From an uncultured Eubacteriales bacterium (GTDB lineage: Bacteria > Bacillota > Clostridia > Christensenellales > Christensenellaceae), in the NCBI GenBank assembly GCA_900554725.1, contig USII01000055.1, forward strand, positions 1 through 6,785: a DNA stretch of 6,785 nucleotides. Reading direction: 5' to 3'. The position numbers were made by a program, and so were the translations under genes. Positions 1-6,420 of this stretch are shown one piece after another. The first letter of the stretch is position 1. Each line of letters begins with the position of its first letter. Below the pieces are notes generated by a model. That model saw only the letters and a program-made list of their open reading frames with translations, made no database searches and had not been told where the DNA came from.

Positions 1-263
1 CAAAGGGCCCGAATACACTCTTCCCGCTCGGCAGAGGTGCTGTATGCATCAAAACCGCTGATGCAAATTTTCTGCACCTGGCCGGAATCTTCGGCAGTTT
101 TATAGATGGTGTAGCTTCCCCGCTCCCTCAGCCGTTCCGCCTGTTTTAGGCTATGCGTGAGAAAGGTGAGAGAATACCCTGCGCTTTCAAACAGATCCGC
201 CAGATACCCTTTTCCAATATTGCCCGCCCCAATGAGCACGGCTTTTTTTGCAAATTTTGCCAT
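1..263 (-). CDS. MtlD-like polyol/sugar-phosphate dehydrogenase, N-terminal part (runs off the window)
   Basis: The first 87 codons of a fourth dehydrogenase paralogue are present; the rest lies beyond position 1. The start at 263 is supported by AAAGGAG at 270-276, six bases upstream. Residues 8-19 form the first Rossmann strand and dinucleotide loop, with GAGNIGKG at residues 12-19. At the end of the second strand, FLTHS (34-38) has Thr36 where MtlD has an acidic residue, as in the gene at 294-1526. The array signature at the right edge (GFDAYST, then a conserved Cys) is also present. By eye it is about half identical to the first 85 residues of the 294-1526 protein and closer to it than to the other two. 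It begins 30 bases after that gene's stop with no terminator between, so the two are probably cotranscribed. Substrate unknown; the catalytic domain is out of view. Confidence 0.9.
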   Translation of the reverse strand, partial: MAKFAKKAVLIGAGNIGKGYLADLFESAGYSLTFLTHSLKQAERLRERGSYTIYKTAEDSGQVQKICISGFDAYSTSAEREECIRAL

Positions 264-293
264 TTCTATCTCCTTTGCCCCTTAGGTGCCCGC

Positions 294-1526
294 CTATGCG
301 CTTTGGCCGCCCCCGGCCATCAATTCCTGATAATGCCCTTCCACAAGTTGCCTGAGCAGCTTTTCTTCCGGCACCTGCTGGCAAAGGCCGGAAAACCGCT
401 CCATCGCGGCCCCCAGGCCATGCTCGCTTAAATAGCGCTGCAGTTCCACTGCCTGCGCATCCTCCGGGTTTTGAAAGGAATACATGAGCGCGATGCTTCG
501 CGCGATAAAATAGGGCAGCTTTCCATGGCGGATACACGCCAGTGCCGGCCCAATCAGCCGTTCCTCTTTTTCCAGCTTGCGAATCGGATCCGCCGCGACG
601 CGAGCGACGGAATCGCGGTCTTTTCTTTTTTTCATCTGCTCCCAGTAGGCATCCATATTCACCGCATAGCCATCTCCCTGGACCAGCTCCTCCAGGGTAA
701 AGCCAAACTCCTGCATCACGGCAAACAGCGCCTCCTGGCCCGCCTGCTCGACGCACTCCCTCTCATATGCGCTTGCTGCGGCGTTGCACATGAGAGTCTC
801 TCCCCGGTGGTAGGCATATAGCGCCACAGAGAGATGGCGCATGTTTCCATACCAGAGCTTATAGATAAGCCTTTCTTCAAACCGATCCAGCGTCCTTAGC
901 GGCACATCGTCCGGAATTTCTCCCCGGAACGCCGCGCCATCTACCGGCAGGTCTTCCCCGCTGCTCGCCACCACTGCATTTGGGTGTTCCCTCAAAAACT
1001 GCTCATCCGGCAAGTGCCCGCCGCCGTTTGTCAGCGTTTCCACCAGGCCAATCTTCTTTTCAAAGTATTCCCGCTGGGCGTCTGTTTGCAGCTGCTCTAA
1101 AATCAGCCTGCGGAACACCCGCGCCGGGCGGATGGAATTGACGCACAGCAGCACATCCAGTGGGCGCTCCTGGCCGTTTTGCATCTTGCGCTTTACCACC
1201 TTCGCAAGAAGCGCCGCAATATCCGGATAGGATTTGGGGTACAGGTGCACGGATGCATAATCCGTATCGCAAAGGGCCTGCACGCACTGCTCGCCCTCCG
1301 CTTCGGTGGAATAGGCTTCATAGCCCGAAATAAAGCGTTCCTTCCGGCCGCCATCGCTTAAAATCTGGTAGAGCAGGTATTTGCCCTCCTGGCGCATGCT
1401 CTGCGCCTGGGCCAGCCTGCGCGTCAGAAAAACCAGGTGATAGCCATGGGAACTGAAGAGATCTGCAAGATACCCCTTTCCAATATTTCCCGCTCCAATG
1501 AGCACGATTTTCTTTTGATGCGACAT
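294..1526 (-). CDS. MtlD-like NAD(P)-dependent polyol dehydrogenase, divergent paralogue
   Basis: A complete 410-residue member of the mannitol-1-phosphate 5-dehydrogenase-like family of polyol dehydrogenases, which oxidise a polyol (phosphate) to a ketose (phosphate) or the reverse in the cytoplasm. The N-terminal Rossmann domain has GAGNIGKG at residues 11-18. The catalytic motif K-x4-N-x2-H is intact at Lys223, Asn228 and His231, and the C-terminal DPIRKL segment at 313-318 followed by RLIGPAL matches MtlD. Classical MtlD is about 380-390 residues, so this is slightly long. Odd points: Thr35-Arg36-Arg37 replaces the acidic NAD-selecting residue; the MtlD segment VDR is TNG here (166-168), losing both Asp and Arg; and the C-terminal DPFD tail of the two upstream paralogues is absent. 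The start follows a purine-rich GGGGGAG at about 1532-1538. The gene begins 74 bases after the neighbour at 1601, behind a terminator hairpin, with no clear promoter of its own. The family is clear; the substrate is not. Confidence 0.93.
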   Translation of the reverse strand: MSHQKKIVLIGAGNIGKGYLADLFSSHGYHLVFLTRRLAQAQSMRQEGKYLLYQILSDGGRKERFISGYEAYSTEAEGEQCVQALCDTDYASVHLYPKSYPDIAALLAKVVKRKMQNGQERPLDVLLCVNSIRPARVFRRLILEQLQTDAQREYFEKKIGLVETLTNGGGHLPDEQFLREHPNAVVASSGEDLPVDGAAFRGEIPDDVPLRTLDRFEERLIYKLWYGNMRHLSVALYAYHRGETLMCNAAASAYERECVEQAGQEALFAVMQEFGFTLEELVQGDGYAVNMDAYWEQMKKRKDRDSVARVAADPIRKLEKEERLIGPALACIRHGKLPYFIARSIALMYSFQNPEDAQAVELQRYLSEHGLGAAMERFSGLCQQVPEEKLLRQLVEGHYQELMAGGGQSA

Positions 1527-1559
1527 GTTTTCTCCCCCCTCTTTGCCTTTAAGGCGCGC

Positions 1560-1592
1560 AAAAACCCGGAGGCGAACACACTTCGCCTCCGG
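1560..1592 (-). terminator. Intrinsic terminator after the 1601-2830 dehydrogenase
   Basis: A perfect 11-bp stem (CCGGAGGCGAA at 1566-1576 against TTCGCCTCCGG at 1582-1592) with a 5-base loop. Read on the minus strand it is followed by G and TTTTT (1564-1560). It lies 8 bases after the stop codon at 1601-1603. The T run is short, so some read-through into the next gene is plausible and may be the way that gene is expressed. Confidence 0.75.
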
Positions 1593-1600
1593 AACCGGTT

Positions 1601-2830
1601 TTAGTATTCAATATCAAAGGGATCCATATCGCCTGCTTCATAGTAGTGCCCGACGATGAGCTCCTTTAAGAGCTTTTCATTGGGCTCTTCATCCGAAAGC
1701 CCGGAGTATTTTGTCACCGCATCCCGAATGCCATGCTCTTTCACATAGGCCAGGATTTCACAGGCAGCAGGGTCGTTCTCGTTTTTGAAATAGTAGCCCA
1801 TGGCCGCGCCGCGCGCAAGGTAATAGGGCATGCGCCCATGTTTCAGGCAGCACAGCGCCGGGCCGATAAAGCGGTCTCCCTTGGCCAGCTTGCGCTTGGG
1901 ATCCTGGGCGATGCGGTCCAGCAAATCCTTTTCCGAATGGTCCACCTTGCTTGGGTCGAACCGCTCCTTCTTTTCCGGGAAGGTCTCCATCAGCTCTTCC
2001 ATGGTAAAGCCAAACTCCTTGCACAGCGCGAAATTTGCCTCGCTCCTTGCAAGATCGCAGCACCGCACGATATAGAGGTTGCTCGCAGATTCATCGAAAT
2101 AAGTATAGCCCATCTTGCGCCCATAAAACGCCGTGGAGCAGTGCCACATGTTGATATTCCAGATTTTCTGTGTCAGCCTGCCCTCCATTTTATCGATAAG
2201 GTGCAGGTTGACCCCAGCCGGCGGCTCGCCTTTAAAGCCCTCTTTATCCGCCGTCAGATAGGGGCTGTCCCCGGCATAGACGGCAATCGGATCCTTTTTC
2301 AGCTGTTCGGGCGTCGGAACCATGCCGTTTCGATGCACCAGGCATTCGGAGAAGCCGACTTTCTCTTCCAGATACGCCTTCTGCTCCGGCGTTTTCAGGA
2401 TTTCATTGATGTAGCCCTTTAAAATTTTTGTGGGCTGTAGGAAATTGACGCAGATGAGAAGATCCAGCGTCTCGTCGTTGCCCTCTTCCATGCGGCGCAC
2501 GATGGCCTTTCCAATCATGTGCCCGATGGATTCGCAGGCGTTTGGGAATACATGGATGCTGCCGTAGTTGGTATGCGCCAGCGCCTCGATGCACTGCTCC
2601 TCTTCCGTCTGCGTGCAAAAGGCATCGTAGCCCGAGATGCGAAAAACATCGTCGGGCGCATCTTTATGCGCCATATTGATGGTATAGTAGCCCTGCTCCC
2701 GCATTTTCTGGACGAGCTCCTGGGAGTATTCCAAAAATGTCAGGTGATAGCCCGCCTGATTGAACAGATCCGCAAGGTAGCCGCGGCCAATTTTGCCCGC
2801 GCCAATCAAAACCGCCTCTTTTTTCATCAT
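1601..2830 (-). CDS. MtlD-like NAD-dependent polyol dehydrogenase
   Basis: A complete 409-residue paralogue in the mannitol-1-phosphate 5-dehydrogenase-like family, cytoplasmic, expected to interconvert a polyol or polyol phosphate and its ketose. GAGKIGRG lies at residues 10-17, and Glu34 in FLEYS occupies the place of the acidic residue of E. coli MtlD (FADVN), which argues for NAD(H). The catalytic K-x4-N-x2-H is at Lys222, Asn227 and His230. The active-site Asn of the family appears to be Asn129 within CVN, where MtlD has CEN. Arg167 of the VDR-like segment is kept, but the preceding Asp is His166. DPKRKL at 310-315 and GPALCCLKHG follow as in MtlD. The protein ends in DPFDIEY, a tail shared with the 3024-4253 product. 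Two adjacent ATGs exist (2830 and 2827); GGAGGA at 2836-2841 suits either. It has its own promoter at 2867-2895 and a terminator at 1560-1592. Substrate not determinable. Confidence 0.94.
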   Translation of the reverse strand: MMKKEAVLIGAGKIGRGYLADLFNQAGYHLTFLEYSQELVQKMREQGYYTINMAHKDAPDDVFRISGYDAFCTQTEEEQCIEALAHTNYGSIHVFPNACESIGHMIGKAIVRRMEEGNDETLDLLICVNFLQPTKILKGYINEILKTPEQKAYLEEKVGFSECLVHRNGMVPTPEQLKKDPIAVYAGDSPYLTADKEGFKGEPPAGVNLHLIDKMEGRLTQKIWNINMWHCSTAFYGRKMGYTYFDESASNLYIVRCCDLARSEANFALCKEFGFTMEELMETFPEKKERFDPSKVDHSEKDLLDRIAQDPKRKLAKGDRFIGPALCCLKHGRMPYYLARGAAMGYYFKNENDPAACEILAYVKEHGIRDAVTKYSGLSDEEPNEKLLKELIVGHYYEAGDMDPFDIEY

Positions 2831-2866
2831 TCAAATCCTCCAATGGAAATTCAAACCTCGAGATCT

Positions 2867-2895
2867 ATTATATAACACCCAAGCGCCGGTGTACA
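2867..2895 (-). promoter_or_regulatory. Vegetative (sigma-A type) promoter for the 1601-2830 dehydrogenase
   Basis: On the minus strand TGTACA (2895-2890, four of six matches to TTGACA) is followed after exactly 17 bases by a perfect TATAAT (2872-2867). An A/T-rich stretch lies just upstream, around 2912-2922. The predicted start at about 2860 gives a leader of roughly 30 bases before the ATG at 2830. Confidence 0.7.
2875..2892. promoter_or_regulatory. Small dyad in the promoter spacer, possible operator
   Basis: ACACC and GGTGT form 5-bp inverted arms separated by 8 bases, with a central AAGCGC. The dyad sits exactly between the -35 and -10 boxes of the promoter at 2867-2895, where a repressor would block polymerase. 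The arms are short and could be chance. Confidence 0.25.
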
Positions 2896-2962
2896 GAGAA
2901 TCGGGCCATCAATATTTTTTTACTGAATCGTGCCCGCATCAATTTCCCGCCCTGCGCCGCGC

Positions 2963-3003
2963 AAAAAAAGAGCGGAAAGCCCAAAGCTCTCCGCCCTTTT
3001 TTT
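2963..3003 (-). terminator. Intrinsic terminator after the 3024-4253 dehydrogenase
   Basis: A 9-bp stem (2972-2980 with 2986-2994) and 5-base loop. On the minus strand the one imperfect pair is a G-U wobble and the stem is followed by TC and seven T (2969-2963), 29 bases after the stop codon. On the plus strand the same pair is an A-C mismatch, but seven T also follow (2997-3003), so it could act weakly both ways. Confidence 0.8.
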
Positions 3004-3023
3004 GCATCTTTTCACCCAGCTCG

Positions 3024-4253
3024 TTATGCTTTTTTATAGTAGGGCATATCAAAGGGGTCTGCATCGTTTTCCTCAAAATACTGGGCCAGAATCAGCTGGA
3101 AGAGCAGCTCTTCCTCTTTTTTAGAGCGATCCAGCTGGCAGTATTTTTCGATGGCCTTTTCAATGCCATTTTCACTTAAATAGTTCTGAATTTCCACCGC
3201 CGCAGCATCTTTGGGGTTTTGGAAATAGAACATCATCGCCGCGCTGCGGGCCAGATAATATGGCAGCCGCCCGTGCTTGAGGCAGAGCAGCGCCGGGCCC
3301 ACCAGCCGGTCGTTGCGCGCCAGCTTGCGCTTGGGATCCTGGGCGATGCGGGTCAGCGGATCCTCCACATCCTTATTGATGGAAGCCGGGTCGAAGCGCT
3401 CTTCCGGGTGGTCGCGCAGTTCGCTTTCCTGCATGCCGAATTCCGCCGCCACGCCAAAGCTCGCCTCGCGCGCGCAGAAGGCCGCACATTTTCTCACATA
3501 CGGATCTTCATCGCTCTGCCATGCCCACTGATAGCCCCTTCTCTGCCCAAAGGATGCCTTTGCAAGATGGCTCGTATTGCCCGCCCAGATTTTATAGACC
3601 AGCCGCGCCGGCATATTATCCCGCACAACCAGCTTAACCCCTTCTGGAATTTGGCCCTTCCATTCATTTCCGACAGGAAGAAAATCCCGATCTCCCGAGA
3701 GAATGGAAATTTCATCCTCCTGGCGCATTTCGGGCATTGGATCTGCCCCGAGGCGAAACACCAGGCTCTCCACAAAGCCCACATGCTCTTCCATAAATGC
3801 CGCTTCTTCAGGGGTAAGCCGCTCCAGAATGTATTTTTTAAATATCTCTCCCGGGTATACGAAATTCACGCAGAACAGCAGATCCAGCGGCTCGCTGTTG
3901 CCGTTTTTATAGCGCAGCTTGATGGCATCGCCAATCATATGGCCGATAGATTCGCACGCCATGGGGAATACATGGATTGTCACATAGTTTGTAGCGGCAA
4001 TGGCATTTATGCACTGCTCATACTCCGTCTGCGTGCAATAGGCGTCATAGCCCCGGATCACCGCCTTATCAAAGCCCGGCCGATCGTCGTGGCTGCGGAA
4101 GATGGTATAGTAGCCCTGCTGGCGCAGCTTTTGCACAAGCCCCTCCGCATATTCCAAAAACACCAGCTTATACCCTGCCGTATTGAAAAGATCGGCAATA
4201 TAGCCCCTTCCAATTTTTCCGGCGCCAATGAGAACGACTTCTTTCTTTGCCAT
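3024..4253 (-). CDS. MtlD-like NAD-dependent polyol dehydrogenase, first gene of the array
   Basis: A complete 409-residue paralogue of the mannitol-1-phosphate 5-dehydrogenase-like family. GAGKIGRG at residues 10-17 and Glu34 (FLEYA) predict NAD(H) binding. The catalytic K-x4-N-x2-H is at Lys221, Asn226 and His229. CVN ends at Asn130, Arg167 is kept, and the MtlD Asp before it is Phe166. DPKRKL at 306-311 and GPALLCLKHG follow as in the family. It is closest to the 1601-2830 product, sharing EYEQC/EEEQC-type signatures near residue 80, HVFP-ACESIGHMIG near residues 94-107, and a DPFD tail. The ATG at 4253 is preceded by AGGAGGG at 4259-4265, five bases away. It is the promoter-proximal gene of the array, with a candidate promoter between it and the rubrerythrin terminator and a terminator of its own at 2963-3003. 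The usual family role is polyol catabolism or redox balancing; the substrate here is unknown. Confidence 0.94.
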   Translation of the reverse strand: MAKKEVVLIGAGKIGRGYIADLFNTAGYKLVFLEYAEGLVQKLRQQGYYTIFRSHDDRPGFDKAVIRGYDAYCTQTEYEQCINAIAATNYVTIHVFPMACESIGHMIGDAIKLRYKNGNSEPLDLLFCVNFVYPGEIFKKYILERLTPEEAAFMEEHVGFVESLVFRLGADPMPEMRQEDEISILSGDRDFLPVGNEWKGQIPEGVKLVVRDNMPARLVYKIWAGNTSHLAKASFGQRRGYQWAWQSDEDPYVRKCAAFCAREASFGVAAEFGMQESELRDHPEERFDPASINKDVEDPLTRIAQDPKRKLARNDRLVGPALLCLKHGRLPYYLARSAAMMFYFQNPKDAAAVEIQNYLSENGIEKAIEKYCQLDRSKKEEELLFQLILAQYFEENDADPFDMPYYKKA

Positions 4254-4289
4254 GGTAGCCCTCCTATTTTATTTTCAAATCTCACCCCC

Positions 4290-4317
4290 AGTGTACCATA
4301 ATTTTTAAAAAAAACAA
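4290..4317 (-). promoter_or_regulatory. Candidate extended -10 promoter for the 3024-4253 dehydrogenase
   Basis: On the minus strand TACACT (4295-4290, four of six) is preceded directly by TGG, an extended -10. A poor -35, TTGTTT (4317-4312), lies 16 bases upstream inside the T run of the rubrerythrin terminator. The short space between the two genes leaves few alternatives. Confidence 0.4.
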
Positions 4318-4349
4318 AGGGCAGCCCGCAAAAAAATTGCGGGCTGCCC
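4307..4349 (-). terminator. rbr: Strong intrinsic terminator of rubrerythrin
   Basis: A perfect 13-bp stem (GGGCAGCCCGCAA at 4319-4331 with its complement at 4337-4349) and a 5-base loop. On the minus strand it is followed by TTTG and eight T (4318-4307). It begins 7 bases after the rubrerythrin stop codon. TTTTCTTTT at 4350-4358 would let it work on the plus strand too. Confidence 0.9.
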
Positions 4350-4356
4350 TTTTCTT

Positions 4357-4893
4357 TTAGTAGTTTTGTGCTTGAATTTCAAAATGTGCCTTTTTGTGCG
4401 CGCAGACCGGGCATATTTCGGGAGGAGTTTCCCCTTCGTGGATATAGCCGCAGTTTCTGCATACCCATACGGCGCCGCCGTTTCTTGCAAAAACCTTCCC
4501 CTCCTGGATGTTCTCGCTTAGCGCGTTGTAGCGCTGCTCATGCGCCTTTTCGATGGATGCCACCATCTCAAACTTATGGGCAATCTCCTCAAATCCCTCT
4601 TCCCGGGCCTGCTCGGCAAATTGTCGGTACATATTTGTCCATTCGTAGTTTTCCGTCTGTGCGGAATCCTTCAGGTTCTGCTCTGTCGTCCCGATTTCGC
4701 CCACAATATATTCATACCAAAGTTTGGCATGAGCGCCCTCGTTTTTTGCAGTCTCCTGAAAAATGGCGGCAATTTGCTGATAGCCATCCTTTTTGGCTTT
4801 TGCCTCAAAAAAACTGTACTTCCCCCAGGCCTGTGTTTCCCCGGCAAACGCCGCATACAGGTTTTTCAATGTCTTTGAATCTTTCAGCTGCAT
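4357..4893 (-). CDS. rbr: Rubrerythrin (diiron domain plus rubredoxin-like domain)
   Basis: A 178-residue rubrerythrin, a cytoplasmic non-haem iron protein that in anaerobes reduces hydrogen peroxide using electrons delivered through rubredoxin and NAD(P)H. The four-helix ferritin-like domain (about 1-135) shows the expected diiron ligands: Glu19, Glu52 with His55, Glu81, Glu84, Glu115 and His118. The C-terminal rubredoxin-like domain (about 140-178) has two Cys pairs, Cys145/Cys148 and Cys161/Cys164, for a single iron. Length and domain order are those of classical rubrerythrin. The start at 4893 is preceded by AAGGAG (4900-4905), six bases away. It is monocistronic, with its own terminator, and diverges from spoVAF. 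I saw no PerR-type box in the 110-base divergent region. The only promoter candidate there is weak: GTGCCA-N18-TATGAA on the minus strand, which would overlap the spoVAF promoter. Confidence 0.97.
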   Translation of the reverse strand: MQLKDSKTLKNLYAAFAGETQAWGKYSFFEAKAKKDGYQQIAAIFQETAKNEGAHAKLWYEYIVGEIGTTEQNLKDSAQTENYEWTNMYRQFAEQAREEGFEEIAHKFEMVASIEKAHEQRYNALSENIQEGKVFARNGGAVWVCRNCGYIHEGETPPEICPVCAHKKAHFEIQAQNY

Positions 4894-4954
4894 GTCCTTC
4901 TCCTTTTTTTATGGATTTCTTTTCCTATTCTCCCCCGGCTTTTGATTTTCATAC

Positions 4955-4983
4955 GCATATTGATGGCATTTTGGCACATTTTA
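4955..4983 (+). promoter_or_regulatory. spoVAF: Sigma-G-like sporulation promoter of spoVAF
   Basis: GCATA (4955-4959) and CATTTTA (4977-4983) are 17 bases apart. They fit the forespore sigma-G pattern of G-H-A-T-R and C-A-T-X-H-T-A, as I recall it for Bacillus subtilis. The predicted start at about 4990 gives a leader of only some 14 bases, with GGAGG beginning almost at once. The B. subtilis spoVA operon is sigma-G dependent, which agrees. Sigma-F has a related specificity and cannot be excluded. Confidence 0.65.
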
Positions 4984-5003
4984 AAAAGGAATGGAGGTTT
5001 ACT

Positions 5004-6413
5004 ATGCAGAAAAATTGGCAGGAACAAATTCCATCCTTCGACGATCGGATGCGTACGCAAAAGAATTTCGATATTATCAAGCGGCGCCTGGAGATCGACG
5101 GGCATACCGCCTATTTATATATGATTAACGGGTTTGCCAAGGACGATATTTTAGAGAAAGTCACCCGGTTTATCCTGCTTCATAAGGGCGAACACATCCA
5201 ACCGGGCATTACCCCGGAGGAGTTTTTGGCCCGGTACGTCACCTATACGGAAGCCAGCGTCTCGCAGGATTTTGACTACATTTCCCGCCGCCTGCTTACG
5301 GGCTCCGTTGTGCTTTTTGTGGACCTTTTTATGCCGGCCATCCTGCTGGATGCCTGGGCATACCCGAGCCGCGGCATCGAAGAGCCTGATGATGAAAAGG
5401 TTCTGCGCGGCGCGCATGATGGCTTTAGCGAAATCCTCGTCAACAACACAGCCCTGATCCGCCGGCGCATTCGCTCGGAAGATCTCATCATGGAAATGCA
5501 CACGGTAGGCAGCCGTTCCAAAACTTTTGTTGTTCTGGCTTATCTGAACGAAAAGGTGGATCGCGATTTTTTGCAGAGACTTCAGCATAAGCTGGACAAC
5601 TTGCAGGTCAATTCCCTCACGATGGCACAGGAAAGCCTGAATGAAGCTTTGGTGGAAAAGGGCTGGTATAACCCTTTTCCCAAAGTGCGCTATACAGAGC
5701 GGCCAGATGCTGCTGCTGCCAGCATTGCAGAGGGCAGCATTGTAGTGATCATCGATAATACCTCTTCCGTGATGATTCTGCCCGCCTCCTTTTTTGATTT
5801 TATACAGGATAGCAACGACTACTGCTTTCCCCCTGTCGTGGGCACTTATCTTCGATTTGTCCGCTCCTTTGTGTTTTTTATCACCATCTTTCTTACACCT
5901 TTATGGTATCTTCTGGTAGAGAACCCAGGCTGGATTCCATCCTGGCTCTCCTTTATCCAGGTAAAGGAGCCAAATTCCGTGCCTGTCATCGTCCAGCTGC
6001 TCTTTTTTGAGTTTGCCCTCGCGGGCCTGAAACTGGCATCGTTAAATACGCCCAACTCGCTTTCCAATTCCTTTAGCGTCATCAGCGCTCTGATCTTAGG
6101 CGAATTTGCCGTGCAGGCGCACTGGTTTGTCCCGGAAGTGATCATGTATATGGGGCTGGTGGCTGTAGGGAATTATGCCCAGCCCAGTTATGAGCTCGGC
6201 TATGCCTTTAACCTCTGCCGCATCATGCTGCTCGTGCTCATCGCCATTTTTGATTATTGGGGCATGATTTTGGGGCTGCTTGTCATCATCTGGCTGCTGG
6301 CAGTCAATAAAACCGTATCCGGCAGAAGCTATCTTTACCCCCTCATCCCCTTTAACGGCACTGCTCTAAAGCGCCTGTTCTTCCGCTGCCGCATGAACAA
6401 CAAAAACAGCTAA
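5004..6413 (+). CDS. spoVAF: SpoVAF-type spore inner-membrane germination protein (GerA A-subunit family)
   Basis: A 469-residue member of the GerA/SpoVAF family. These are spore inner-membrane proteins made in the forespore and used in germination. In B. subtilis SpoVAF is reported to work with a partner protein as an ion channel that amplifies the germination signal. A soluble N-terminal half (1 to about 280) carries family blocks: YPSRGIEEPDDEKVLRG (120-136), NNTALIRRRIR (147-157), GSRSKT (169-174), NPFPKVRYTERPD (223-235) and SSVMILP (254-260). A membrane half follows, with hydrophobic segments near 285-305, 328-345, 357-390 and 404-436, and the conserved PSYELGYAFNL at 394-404. The open frame extends back to 4368, but the ATG at 5004 is preferred: GGAGG (4993-4997) lies six bases before it, the promoter at 4955-4983 would leave any earlier start off the transcript, and the upstream frame is antisense to rubrerythrin. 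Other spoVA genes are not adjacent. A GerAA-type paralogue is the main alternative. Confidence 0.93.
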   Translation: MQKNWQEQIPSFDDRMRTQKNFDIIKRRLEIDGHTAYLYMINGFAKDDILEKVTRFILLHKGEHIQPGITPEEFLARYVTYTEASVSQDFDYISRRLLTGSVVLFVDLFMPAILLDAWAYPSRGIEEPDDEKVLRGAHDGFSEILVNNTALIRRRIRSEDLIMEMHTVGSRSKTFVVLAYLNEKVDRDFLQRLQHKLDNLQVNSLTMAQESLNEALVEKGWYNPFPKVRYTERPDAAAASIAEGSIVVIIDNTSSVMILPASFFDFIQDSNDYCFPPVVGTYLRFVRSFVFFITIFLTPLWYLLVENPGWIPSWLSFIQVKEPNSVPVIVQLLFFEFALAGLKLASLNTPNSLSNSFSVISALILGEFAVQAHWFVPEVIMYMGLVAVGNYAQPSYELGYAFNLCRIMLLVLIAIFDYWGMILGLLVIIWLLAVNKTVSGRSYLYPLIPFNGTALKRLFFRCRMNNKNS

Positions 6414-6420
6414 CCTGCCC

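Noticed and set aside
2896..2962. Two CATCAAT copies upstream of the 1601-2830 promoter as a direct repeat
   Set aside because: They are only seven bases long and the flanks do not extend the match; this is likely chance.
1..4253. Array read as phage, CRISPR or mobile-element repeats
   Set aside because: The repeats are full-length diverged coding genes with intact catalytic residues; there are no short regular repeats, transposase or terminal inverted repeats.
3219..4301. Long plus-strand open frame (360 codons) opposite the 3024-4253 gene
   Set aside because: It mirrors the codon structure of the real dehydrogenase gene on the other strand and resembles no protein family I know; the same holds for the plus-strand frame at 1733-2422.
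4368..5003. Upstream extension of the spoVAF frame by 212 codons, with an in-frame ATG at 4911
   Set aside because: It is antisense to rubrerythrin, starts before the predicted sporulation promoter, and lacks a ribosome binding site at 4368 or 4911; the ATG at 5004 has GGAGG at ideal spacing.
4894..5003. PerR or Fur box controlling rubrerythrin
   Set aside because: No adequate match to the PerR dyad (TTATAAT-N-ATTATAA) or to a Fur box is visible in the divergent region.
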